64,000 bases of DNA from Deltaproteobacteria bacterium (GTDB lineage: Bacteria > Myxococcota_A > Polyangia > Polyangiales > Ga0077539), in contig JAUXYJ010000068.1 in assembly GCA_030694465.1 (NCBI GenBank), forward strand, positions 185,689-249,688, read 5' to 3'. The translations under genes were made by a program, and so were the position numbers. Shown here piece after piece: positions 36,399 to 44,283 of this stretch (its first letter is position 1; the number at the start of each line of letters is the position of its first letter). The notes below the pieces were generated by a model. That model saw only the letters and a program-made list of their open reading frames with translations. It was not told where the DNA came from and did not search any database.

Positions 36399-37550
36399 GT
36401 GCTGGACAATCCCTTTACACTGGGCGTCGAAGAAGAGTTTCAGATTGTGCACCCTGGTACACGCGAGCTGCGCTCGTACGTGTCCAAGATCCTAGATGAG
36501 GGAGAAAAGACTGTGCTCCGCGAGCGCGTGCGCGCTGAGATGCATCAGTCGATGGTCGAGACTGGGACGGGAATCTGTCGAGACATCCATGATGTCCGCA
36601 AGGAGCTTATTGAGCTCCGCTCGGGGCTCGACTCGCTCGCCCGCAAGGGCGGACTGCGGATCATCGCGGCGAGCACGCATCCCATTTCGGACTGGAAAAC
36701 ACAGGAGATTACGCAACATGCGCGCTACGACAAGATCGTCGAAGATCTGCAAGACGTCGCCCGCGCAAACCTGATCTTTGGTCTCCATGTCCACGTCGGA
36801 TTTACCGACAAGAACGTCGCGATGGAGATGGCCAACCAGGTCCGATATTTTCTCCCGCATGTGCTCGCGATCACGACGAGCTCGCCGTTTTGGCTAGGCC
36901 GCAATACGGGCCTTAAGAGTGTACGTTGCGAGGTTTTTAAGCGGTTTCCGAGGACAGGCGTGCCCGGGACGTTCTCTTCGTATGCCGAGTTTGAAGAGTA
37001 CGTAAACCTCTTGATTCACACGGGCTGCATCGACAACGCGAAGAAGATCTGGTGGGACGTCCGTGTTCACCCGTTCTTCGACACCGTCGAGGTTCGCATC
37101 GCGGACATGCCGACCAACATCGAGCACACTATTTCGGTCGTCGCGTTGATTCAGGCCATTTTTGCCCAGCTTTATCTCTTGTACAAACGCAACATGGCGT
37201 GGCGAGCCTACCCTTCGGTCCTCATCGAAGAGAACAAGTGGCGCGCTGTTCGATATGGCATGCAGGGCAAGCTGATCGATTTTGGCAAGAAGTGCGAAGT
37301 GCCCGTCAGCGACCTGATCCTCGAGCTCTTGGACTTCGTCGACGAGGCCGCTGGGATGCTCGGGACCCGCAAAGACCTCGAAGGCATCAAGCGGATTCTC
37401 GAAGAGGGCACCAGCGCAGATCGGCAGCTTGAGGTCTATCGCAAGTCGGGTGGTGACACGAAGGCCGTCGTCGATTGGCTCATTGAAGAGACCATGCGTG
37501 GGCTCCCGAAGAGTGACTCGACACCGCCGCCGGGGATCATTTCGACCTAG
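36399..37550 (+). CDS. Carboxylate-amine ligase, GCS2/YbdK family
   Basis: 383 residues. GTG 36399 has a perfect AGGAGG eight bases upstream (36385-36390). Family motifs: 'LGVEEEFQIV', 'RAEMHQSMVETGTGIC', 'FGLHVHVGF', 'VRCEVFKRFPRTG', 'WWDVRVHP.FDTVEVRIADMP'. Such enzymes join glutamate-like acids to amines using ATP (weak glutamate-cysteine ligase activity in the E. coli relative); the actual substrate here is unknown. Confidence 0.92.
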   Translation: MLDNPFTLGVEEEFQIVHPGTRELRSYVSKILDEGEKTVLRERVRAEMHQSMVETGTGICRDIHDVRKELIELRSGLDSLARKGGLRIIAASTHPISDWKTQEITQHARYDKIVEDLQDVARANLIFGLHVHVGFTDKNVAMEMANQVRYFLPHVLAITTSSPFWLGRNTGLKSVRCEVFKRFPRTGVPGTFSSYAEFEEYVNLLIHTGCIDNAKKIWWDVRVHPFFDTVEVRIADMPTNIEHTISVVALIQAIFAQLYLLYKRNMAWRAYPSVLIEENKWRAVRYGMQGKLIDFGKKCEVPVSDLILELLDFVDEAAGMLGTRKDLEGIKRILEEGTSADRQLEVYRKSGGDTKAVVDWLIEETMRGLPKSDSTPPPGIIST

Positions 37551-37557
37551 TGCGGGC

Positions 37558-38316
37558 CTAAACCGGCGGCTCAATGTCGAAGAGAGTGGGCAGGATTTCG
37601 CCTGATTTGCCTCGGATCCACTGCTGAAAACCGCTGGCATTTTGCACTTCGTCCGCGTTGACCAAGACGGTCCGGCCTCCGGAGTTCTTTGCGCGGTAGA
37701 CCAAGTTGGCGACCGGGTAGACCGCGCCCGAAGTGCCAGCCGCGACGAAGATCAGGTCTTCGGCGTTTGAGATAAACCGAGTGACGCGGTGCAGGTCCGC
37801 GGCGTTGAGCATCTCGCCGAACCAGACAATGTGGGGGCGAAGCAGCGAGGTCTTGTTCTGGGCTGCACACTCCGCGCAAAACGGGAGATCTCCCTCCGTC
37901 ATGTAGAGGTCGTGGTCTTCGAAGGGCTCGCGCTCGCAGTGCGTGCAGCGTGTCTTGTAGAGCCCGCCGTGGATCTCTGTCACGGGATCGCTGCCAGCAC
38001 GTTGGTGCAACCCGTCGACGTTCTGCGTGACGAGCATCATGCGGTCACCGAGGTCTCGTTGGAGCTTGGCGAGCGCGATGTGTCCTGGATTTGGAGCGAC
38101 CGTAGCCGCCCTGGCGCGCCGCTCGGAGTAAAAGCGCCAGACCATCGTGGGGTCCTTCGCGAAGCCTTCGGGCGAGGCGACGTCTTCGATCCGGTGGTTC
38201 TCCCAGAGCCCATCGGCCGAAGCTCGAAACGTCGGAATTCCGCTCTCAGCGCTCACTCCCGCCCCGGTAAGCACAAGAACGCGTGTGTTGGGTCCGACCC
38301 TCAGCTGGTTTGTCAT
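37558..38316 (-). CDS. cobB: NAD-dependent sirtuin deacylase
   Basis: 252 residues. Sir2 signatures: GAGVSAESGIPTFR, TQNVDGLH, the catalytic His in EIHGG, and a zinc site CTHC...CAEC. Tyr63 and Arg66 (F-Y-S-E-R) match the Tyr-x-x-Arg pair of class III sirtuins, which favours succinyl- or malonyl-lysine removal in addition to deacetylation. It converges with the GCS2 ligase gene. Confidence 0.93.
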   Translation of the reverse strand: MTNQLRVGPNTRVLVLTGAGVSAESGIPTFRASADGLWENHRIEDVASPEGFAKDPTMVWRFYSERRARAATVAPNPGHIALAKLQRDLGDRMMLVTQNVDGLHQRAGSDPVTEIHGGLYKTRCTHCEREPFEDHDLYMTEGDLPFCAECAAQNKTSLLRPHIVWFGEMLNAADLHRVTRFISNAEDLIFVAAGTSGAVYPVANLVYRAKNSGGRTVLVNADEVQNASGFQQWIRGKSGEILPTLFDIEPPV

Positions 38317-38432
38317 GGCTCTACAGTCCCTGTGAAATGTCTAACGAAGCCCTCAAGGAGCTTAGTTAGTAACACTTTGCAACGAACTATCAAGAGACAC
38401 GTGGACAGTTACTTCGACACGCTGTCGATTGC

Positions 38433-39086
38433 CTAGGCGCGTCCGACCTCAACACCCCGGAGAAACGCTGTCATGCTGGCCGAAAACTCTTTGATGAAGT
38501 CCACGAACAGGTGATTGAGCGGCGACTCCTTGAGGACCTTGACGACCTCGGGGGGGCTGTCCGCCATGAGCCACAGGCCCGTAATCTGCGCGCGAGCGTG
38601 CAGGAGCAGCCAGGCGCCCTCGCCCGCTTTGAGAAAGGGTAGACGGCGCTCAAGGAGCTCGCCCGTCTTGGTCATGCGGGGATAGAGCATCGCGTTGAAG
38701 TCCGCGGCGGCCTGGGTGCCATGCGCGCGCTGAAAGGTGAGCTCAAGACGCGCGAGCAACCGCATAAAGAACGGTTTGTTCGTTACGCTCTGGGCCATCA
38801 TGTGGACGACGCGGTCTTGGGTCCACCGCCCGCCTTCTTCGAGGGCCTGATCAAGCTCGTCAAACCACGCGACGATGTCGATGGTGAGCATCGAGAGCAT
38901 CAGGGCTTCGCGCGTCGGAAAGTATAGAAATAGCGTGCCTTTCGCCACGCCAGAGCGCTCTGCAATGTCCGCCATCGTGGTGTCGAGCATCGGATTGCGC
39001 TCAAGCAGTCCCCGCGCGGTTCGCAGAATGTGGTCGTGTTTGTGCTGGCGATCTTCGAACTGTTGCGTGCGTTTGCTGGTTGACAT
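38433..39086 (-). CDS. TetR-family transcriptional regulator
   Basis: 217 residues. The N-terminal helix-turn-helix is typical: 'ILRTARGLLERNP', 'TTMADIAERSGVAKGTLFLYFPTREALML'. The remainder is a helical ligand-binding domain. It lies next to the sirtuin gene on the same strand and divergent from the DUF4349 lipoprotein gene; the target is unknown. Confidence 0.9.
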   Translation of the reverse strand: MSTSKRTQQFEDRQHKHDHILRTARGLLERNPMLDTTMADIAERSGVAKGTLFLYFPTREALMLSMLTIDIVAWFDELDQALEEGGRWTQDRVVHMMAQSVTNKPFFMRLLARLELTFQRAHGTQAAADFNAMLYPRMTKTGELLERRLPFLKAGEGAWLLLHARAQITGLWLMADSPPEVVKVLKESPLNHLFVDFIKEFSASMTAFLRGVEVGRA

Positions 39087-39247
39087 GACTCGTTCTCATC
39101 CCCGGCGTTACATCGCGAGCGCGTGCGATGGGGCACACGCTTTGTCCAAGCTCATAGGCTAATCGACACGAAGCCCCGAAAGCTAGTGTGTAAGTTCTCA
39201 ATGCGCGCTCCGTTGTTGGGCAAACACCTCACGGAGTCGATTGCCGA

Positions 39248-40213
39248 ATGCGCAGAGTCACATTTTCGATGTTCGTCATTTTGGCGACTTGCTCTCAATC
39301 CATCGCGTGTGCTGGCGGCCGCCGCCTGAGCGCGAGCCGAGCCCAAAGCCACGGCGGCTACGCGATCGCAAGCGTTTCGAGCGCTTCGGGTGGCGAGAGC
39401 ATGCCTTCAACCGCGAGCGACGACGGCGATCGCTATCGCCAGTCCGAGAGCCCAGGGGACGTTGACGTCGCGAGCGTCGGTGGCGCGGTCGCTCCAACGT
39501 CGGTGGCCCCTCGCCCCTCGGCCGCGAGACCCACGCAACCGGTCCGCAACGCACGCGCGAACGCCGCCCCCGTGCGGACGACCGCGGTGACCAACGATCG
39601 CCCAAACGAGGGTACGGCGCCCACGGTCTCGCAGACGCAAGCGCAGCCCATGCTGATCTACACGGCCCAGCTCGTGGCCACCGTGGATCATGTCCCAAGC
39701 GCGATCGACGCGATCATCGCGCGGGTGATTGAGCGCGGAGGATTTCTCGCGACGCGCACCGACGACACCGTGACCGTGCGGGTCCCCGTAGCGAGCTTCA
39801 GAGAGAGCCTCGGGCGCATCGAAGAGACCACGACGGTCACTCGGCGGCAGGTGCAAGCCGAGGACGTCACCGAGAGCTTTCACGACCTCGAAGTGAGCCT
39901 CGTGAACTTGCGCACGGTGCAGGCACGTTTGCAGCAGTTTATGGCGCGAGCGACCAACGTCGCCGAGGCGCTCGCCGTCGAGCGCGAGCTTGAGCGTGTG
40001 AGCGCCGCGATCGACACCATCGAAGGGCGCATGCGGTTTCTCTCAAACCGAGCGGCCTACTCGACCATCTCGGTGACGCTGCAAGCGCGCACGCCGCTCG
40101 TGACGGTGGCCGAGCGCCCGGCACCTCCGACCGTGCTCTCGCTCCCCGAGACTACGATGAACATTGAGCTCCTCGAGCAGCTGGGCTTGCCGAGGCTGCT
40201 CACGGCGCGGTGA
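39248..40213 (+). CDS. DUF4349-type lipoprotein
   Basis: 321 residues with a lipobox (SIACAG). After an Ala/Thr/Pro-rich link of about 110 residues, a DUF4349 domain follows: 'IARVIERGGFLATRTDD', 'VRVPVASFRESLGRI', 'EDVTESFHDLEVSLVNLRT' and a coiled-coil ('VERELERVSAAIDTIEGRMRFL'), then a beta strand 'YSTISVTLQA'. The usual C-terminal membrane helix is missing; the end is short and soluble, so lipid is the only anchor. Confidence 0.85.
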   Translation: MRRVTFSMFVILATCSQSIACAGGRRLSASRAQSHGGYAIASVSSASGGESMPSTASDDGDRYRQSESPGDVDVASVGGAVAPTSVAPRPSAARPTQPVRNARANAAPVRTTAVTNDRPNEGTAPTVSQTQAQPMLIYTAQLVATVDHVPSAIDAIIARVIERGGFLATRTDDTVTVRVPVASFRESLGRIEETTTVTRRQVQAEDVTESFHDLEVSLVNLRTVQARLQQFMARATNVAEALAVERELERVSAAIDTIEGRMRFLSNRAAYSTISVTLQARTPLVTVAERPAPPTVLSLPETTMNIELLEQLGLPRLLTAR

Positions 40214-40248
40214 TCTGTGTTGACCCAAAGATTAGACGGAGTATCACG

Positions 40249-40713
40249 ATGAAACTACAGCGAATTTGCACACTGATCCTCGCACTTGGCCTGCAAGCCT
40301 GCGCCACTTTTTCGATGCAGACACCCACCGGTTTTGCGCGGGCCAACACGGCGAGTAACGCATACGACTACCGCGCAGTGAGCGCGTACGGCGTCGCCAT
40401 GGGCATACGATCGGTGCGCAACGAGCAGCAGGCGCCGATCGAATTTTGGAGCGAAGTGATCGACCGTCGACTGACTCGCAGCGGGCACTATCGCACCGCG
40501 GGCAGCCTTGAGGTGCGGACGCTGCGAGGCGCGACCGGGCGCACCCTCAAGTACACCATGGGCGACGGGCAAAACGGCGGCGCGAGCTATTGGGTGACTC
40601 TCTTCGTGACGCGCGACTGGGTGCACGTGGTCGAAGCGGGCGGAACCACCGAAGCATTTACCCGCGCGCAGGCTGAGGTCGAGCGAGCGATTCGCACGTT
40701 TGATGGGGTCTAG
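40249..40713 (+). CDS. Small lipoprotein of unknown function
   Basis: 154 residues beginning MKLQRICTLILALGLQACA (lipobox). ATG 40249 gives the signal and is preceded by a purine-rich GACGGAG at about 40236-40242. The mature part has a short beta-rich domain ('GTTEAFTRAQAEVERAIRTFDG' at the end). No family is recognised. It lies 35 bp after the DUF4349 gene and may be co-transcribed. Confidence 0.75.
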   Translation: MKLQRICTLILALGLQACATFSMQTPTGFARANTASNAYDYRAVSAYGVAMGIRSVRNEQQAPIEFWSEVIDRRLTRSGHYRTAGSLEVRTLRGATGRTLKYTMGDGQNGGASYWVTLFVTRDWVHVVEAGGTTEAFTRAQAEVERAIRTFDGV

Positions 40714-41021
40714 CGGCGCGGCGGACGACGTGCCCGCCGTTGCGTTGCGGTCCGTACGGCTGGGCACCGATGCCTCGCGCATCACTCACGCCCCGCGGTG
40801 TCGCGGCAGGTCAACACCCCGGCCTTGGTGATCGCAGCGGACAAGCGGACGCCCCCGGAGGGGGTTCGCTCCTAGCTGCGCACGGTGGTCATGTCGAAGC
40901 GCTCTTGCGGCACGGACGTAGCGTGCCATTAGCGTGCCATCGTCCGCGGTTTTGCCTTCTGCAGCTGCCGTCCCTGGCGGAAGCGAGAATCAGAATCCTA
41001 GCGAACTTGCTGATCTTGGGG
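40714..41021. other. Gene-free stretch at the island's left edge
   Basis: About 300 bp in which I see no supported gene. It has a short C5-GGA-G5 hairpin at 40852-40864 but no T-run, so it is not a convincing terminator. The open frames here end inside the tRNA fragment and are not coding. Confidence 0.5.
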
Positions 41022-41066
41022 TGGGTTGTCCGGGACTTGAACCCGGAGCCAACGGATTAAAAGTCC
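41022..41066 (-). pseudogene. 3' fragment of tRNA-Lys(TTT), putative attachment site
   Basis: On the minus strand this reads GGA-CTTTTAA-TCC (anticodon loop with TTT), then the variable region, a complete T-arm (CCGGG TTCAAGT CCCGG) and the 3' acceptor strand ending ACAACCCA. The 5' side of the anticodon stem stops matching after three bases (CGGGA cannot pair with TCCGT), and no D-arm or 5' acceptor strand follows. Only the anticodon-loop-to-3'-end half of the gene is present, which is the typical identity segment left by tyrosine-recombinase integration into tRNA genes. Confidence 0.75.
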
Positions 41067-41130
41067 CGGGAAACAGGCTCACTCTGCGTGAGAATTCACT
41101 GGGTGAAACGCGAAGGGCCGCAGCGCGTGG

Positions 41131-41193
41131 GACACCGGTGGGACAAGGGCGGGCGGGGAAGAAGCGGGGGGCGTGAAGGGGGGGGCTCAGACT
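41131..41193. other. G-rich tract
   Basis: Repeated runs of three to eight G on the plus strand (for example around 41148-41156, 41166-41170 and 41178-41185), between the tRNA fragment and the inverted repeat. The pattern could form a G-quadruplex. No gene is present. Confidence 0.5.
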
Positions 41194-41215
41194 ACGAAAC
41201 CGGGGGAGGCTCAGT
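41194..41215 (+). repeat. 22-nt inverted repeat, left copy
   Basis: Matches the reverse complement of 62657-62678 at 21 of 22 bases; the core is GGGGGAGGCTCAGT. It lies six bases outside the stop codon of the first island gene, and the right copy lies just outside the last cargo genes, so the pair closely brackets 21.5 kb. Confidence 0.7.
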
Positions 41216-41221
41216 GGCCAG

Positions 41222-42679
41222 CTACTCACTGCGAGTCAATCGTGAGCGTGCCTGCAACGCAGCGAGACGCCTGTTGATTTCTAATTGACGGTCATCGAAC
41301 TTGTTGTGTCGAGCCTCCACCTCCGCGAGCGCAGACCGCATTTGCGCGCTTCGCCCTTGCCATTCCTGGGCCGATGCGACGAGAGAACGTGCAAGATGAT
41401 CTTGCGCCGTGATCAGCACGATCGCGCCCTCAGTCGTGACCTGCAGCGCGTTGCCAAGTGCGGCGATCTGTGTGGCCAGCGTGACCTGCGCCTCCCACCC
41501 TTCCCGGTTCTCGGCGCGACGAATACCTTGTTTGATGCCGTCATATCCAAGGCTCCCTAGCGTGGACCCGACGAACGAGCCGACCAACGCACCCACCACG
41601 GGGATCGGAATTAGCACTTGCCCCGCTGCTGCCCCGTACATGCCCGCCATGCCCGCAGCACAGCCGCCTGCCGTGCGGTCTGCGAACTGGACTGCCGTGA
41701 TCTGACCCTGCGAGAGTTTATAGGCATCGACCAGTGCTCGAAGCACGACCGCCGTAGACGCGCCAACGATCCCCGGAGTTGCAGCGCGTGCCGCCTCGCC
41801 CAGCGCCCCGGTCCGGCAGGCGATCTGCACACCCGCCGCAACGGCACCGCGGATGAAACCAGCGCCCGCGCCCTGAACTCCCTCCCGCGCAGCAGTTTCG
41901 AGCGCCGCTCTCGCTCGGGCGGGATCCCCGTTGTACGCCTTGCGCAGGCTGTCGATGATGTGAGGTGCAGCAGCCAGCGCGGCCGACAATGCCATGGCAC
42001 TCACTCCAGCCGCCGCAGCCTCCCGAGCCACGTCGAGCGGCTCAACCATCTTGTCGATCGTCACCCCATGATCGCGCACATCGACCGTTCCGTGCCGTCC
42101 CTCTCGGGCAAGACGCATGGACTCTTCGTGGCTAAGCGCTCGTGAGTGCGCACCGCCTGCGTCGATGCGGCCGCTGATGTGCTCTGCGGTGTGGCGCAGA
42201 TGGGCGGCCTGTTCCGGACGGTGCCCCTCGATTCGCGTCGCGCGCCGAAGAGCCTCCTCACGTGCATCCGCGATTTGGTCCGATGGGCCAATCTTGCCCA
42301 TCCCGTCGTACTGCGGATGGCTAGCCTCTTTCGCTGTATCGGCAGCGCTCTTCCAATACTTGACCTGGTATGGGCTACTATCAGAACCCGTTTGTACGAC
42401 CAGATCGATTGCGCCGTTATCACCGATTAGCGACGCATGGACGCCCTCGAGTCCCTGTCGCGTCGCGTCGACGTTAAACGTTCCTACGTGAAATGCCTCA
42501 GCGAGAAAGCCTTTCAGCGAAGGAAGGGTATTGTCGCGATACCGTCCAGCAACCTCATTGAGCAACCTCGAACAGGCATCAATCGACTGCTGGACAGAGT
42601 CCGCGTAGTTGGCACCGTCCATCGAACCTTGTTGCGTCGCCACCTGCGCTCGCGCACGCCTCACCGCATCGTCACTCAT
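41222..42679 (-). CDS. PD-(D/E)xK-like N-terminus with glycine-zipper membrane region; unknown function
   Basis: 485 residues. Residues of about 55-110 show the spacing of a PD-(D/E)xK nuclease core: Glu61 in a helix, then IDLVV (Asp92), a strand ending in QVK (Gln105, Lys107). Residues of about 220-400 are Ala/Gly-rich with GxxxG repeats ('GAGAGFIRGAVAAG', 'GCAAGMAGMYGAAAG', 'GALVGSFVGSTLGSLG'), which suggests membrane insertion. The C-terminal 90 residues are a coiled-coil. It overlaps its upstream partner by four bases. I do not recognise a named family. Possible roles are a membrane-targeted effector or a defence component. Confidence 0.78.
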   Translation of the reverse strand: MSDDAVRRARAQVATQQGSMDGANYADSVQQSIDACSRLLNEVAGRYRDNTLPSLKGFLAEAFHVGTFNVDATRQGLEGVHASLIGDNGAIDLVVQTGSDSSPYQVKYWKSAADTAKEASHPQYDGMGKIGPSDQIADAREEALRRATRIEGHRPEQAAHLRHTAEHISGRIDAGGAHSRALSHEESMRLAREGRHGTVDVRDHGVTIDKMVEPLDVAREAAAAGVSAMALSAALAAAPHIIDSLRKAYNGDPARARAALETAAREGVQGAGAGFIRGAVAAGVQIACRTGALGEAARAATPGIVGASTAVVLRALVDAYKLSQGQITAVQFADRTAGGCAAGMAGMYGAAAGQVLIPIPVVGALVGSFVGSTLGSLGYDGIKQGIRRAENREGWEAQVTLATQIAALGNALQVTTEGAIVLITAQDHLARSLVASAQEWQGRSAQMRSALAEVEARHNKFDDRQLEINRRLAALQARSRLTRSE

Positions 42680-43374
42680 CTGCCGATTCCTCTCAAAACA
42701 GCGATGGTCATCAAGAAGGAGATGCCGATCGCGATGAGTGTTGCTACGCCAATCACCTTCGCCAAAGTCATCGCTCGTATGCCCATCAAATGCGGCGCAG
42801 CAACCTCCAAGGCCTCGCGTACCCGGGTGACTTCGCGTCCCTGACGTTCCAGCTCCGCACGCTCGCGGGCAAGCGACGACTGCAATGCCAAAATCCTGGC
42901 CTCTTGGCGCTCACGTTCCTCATTCGCGAGCCACTGTTGTTCAGTGAGGAATAGCATCTGCTCGACAGTTCCCTGCACCTGCGACAATTGATCAGCTTGA
43001 CCTGATTGAGACAGCACAGCGACTCCCAGGGCGCTGCTCAGCGTCTGGAGCTCCGAATGAATCACCATCGTCATTGCGAGATTGTTAGCGTTCGCGGTGA
43101 GTGCGATTCGCACCAGTTGCACCGTCCAACTCTGCATCTTGACAACGTCCAGCATAGCCTCGGCAAGGTCCCGCGTATTGTTGGCGAGCATCCGGCCGAC
43201 AAAGCCACGTTCTGCGATTTTCCGCAGCCGGACTTCCGTCGAGAGCACCAGGGAAGAGAGGTCACGGAATGCCGTACGGACCCCATCAACTTGCTGCATG
43301 ATCTCCGCGTCCTGGCGGTGCAAGGGCCCGCGTGCGTCAAACGGGACAATTGAACTTTTCGGTGAGGTTGTCAT
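42676..43374 (-). CDS. Coiled-coil membrane protein, partner of the glycine-zipper protein
   Basis: 232 residues. A helical N-terminal half is followed by a long coiled-coil (about 130-205, 'LARERAELERQGREVTRVREALE') and one C-terminal membrane helix (about 207-228, 'VIGVATLIAIGISFLMTIAVL'). It is first in a two-gene unit (ATGA overlap with the next gene), which suggests fixed stoichiometry. No family is recognised. Upstream lies mobile-element debris. Confidence 0.72.
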   Translation of the reverse strand: MTTSPKSSIVPFDARGPLHRQDAEIMQQVDGVRTAFRDLSSLVLSTEVRLRKIAERGFVGRMLANNTRDLAEAMLDVVKMQSWTVQLVRIALTANANNLAMTMVIHSELQTLSSALGVAVLSQSGQADQLSQVQGTVEQMLFLTEQQWLANEERERQEARILALQSSLARERAELERQGREVTRVREALEVAAPHLMGIRAMTLAKVIGVATLIAIGISFLMTIAVLRGIGR

Positions 43375-43484
43375 TTCGGCTCTCTGTTCGTCAGCACCCG
43401 TTGTTGGTCCCGCCGTACGCCGCCACGCCGTGCGGATTCCCCGGCCGACCGCCCAACGGCCTACTGATGTGCCTCCGTGGGATG

Positions 43485-43586
43485 GTCCAGACCCTGCTCG
43501 GCCACCAGGACGTGAGCACCACGATGATCTACACGCACATCATCGACCGCGGCCCGTTGGGGGTGGTGAGCCCACTCGACCGCTGA
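43485..43586 (+). pseudogene. C-terminal fragment of an integron-type tyrosine recombinase
   Basis: 34 codons ending in a stop read VQTLLGHQDVSTTMIYTHII and DRGPLGVVSPLDR. This is the end of an XerC/IntI-like integrase, with LGH and the catalytic Tyr in TMIYTH and the 'GVxSPLD' ending typical of integron integrases. The sequence upstream in all frames no longer resembles the catalytic domain, so this is a remnant. Confidence 0.75.
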
Positions 43587-43676
43587 CCGACCCGTCGCCT
43601 GCGATGATGTCACGCCACACCCCATCAACGACAAATGCCACCACACACCCGCCGCCTCCGTCAACCCCCCCCACAG

Positions 43677-44020
43677 TCAGAACAGCGGTAGCACTTCGCG
43701 AGATCGCGAGCCTCTATGGGGCGAGCATCTGGTCGATCCGCGATTGGGTTCATAAGGTAGGAACAGTGAAAACCGTGGAAAAGATCGTTAAATCGGCGAG
43801 CACCGAGGACCGCAAGCCAGCCGAGAAACTGCCTCTGTTGCACGAGTCTCAGTCGATTGCGCCCGAGCAACTTGGCGGTTTTTTGCGACGTGAAGGCATC
43901 CACGAAGAAGACCTTGAGCGATGGAAAGAAGATGCGCTCATCGGGCGCGATCGGCGTGGAGATTTGAGGGGCGGAGCTGTGCGTGTACACAGCGGGTGTA
44001 CAAGGGGAGGACGTCGGTGA
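43677..44020 (+). pseudogene. IS transposase OrfA-like remnant
   Basis: An open frame of about 113 codons with a helix-turn-helix ('LREIASLYGASIWSIRDWVHK') and a helical end 'APEQLGGFLRREGIHEEDLERWKEDALI', a pattern found in small OrfA proteins of IS elements. No clear start codon at the domain edge and no OrfB follow; it is probably a decayed IS. The rest of the 909-bp gap (43375-44283) holds only the integrase fragment and the MITE below. Confidence 0.55.
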
Positions 44021-44104
44021 GGGCGGATGACAGGTCTGCATCGGGTGCGCAACGGAACCTGCACAACCAAACCACGAGGCGGTACCGTCTTGAGCCGTGC
44101 GGTC

Positions 44105-44188
44105 GTACCCGCTGCAACATCCCCATGGCTGCGGGGTGAGTGCAAGCCGGCCCGCACGCTGCAGCCGTGGGGGTGTTGCAGCGGGTAC
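44105..44188. mobile_element. 84-bp MITE-like hairpin element
   Basis: A 28-nt arm (44105-44132) and its inverted copy (44161-44188) match at 26 of 28 bases, separated by 28 nt. The outer edges both read GTACCCGCTGCAACA. A similar arm occurs at 59428-59451 at the end of the IS66 remnant and a weaker one at 45445-45473. By inference this is a non-autonomous element whose ends derive from that IS. Confidence 0.7.
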
Positions 44189-44283
44189 CGATCTCCTCGA
44201 CATGCACCGAGAGACCACCGCACACAGATCGTTTTACCCGAGTGTTCAGCCCCGTGTCACCGAAGGTGTGCGATCTGTACTGC

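Noticed and set aside
40852..40864. C5-GGA-G5 hairpin as a terminator
   Set aside because: Loop of three and no T-run; in a high-GC genome such hairpins are frequent by chance.
40740..41060. An open frame of 106 codons on the plus strand before the island
   Set aside because: It reads through the tRNA fragment in antisense (the familiar 'RDLNPEPTD'-type artefact) and has no domain, signal or ribosome site.
43983..44001. GTACAC-N5-GTGTAC inverted repeat
   Set aside because: Short dyad inside transposase debris; no gene start or promoter next to it, so no regulatory meaning is claimed.
43661..44218. Minus-strand frames opposite the OrfA-like remnant
   Set aside because: No helix-turn-helix or other motif, and the plus-strand frame explains the region better.
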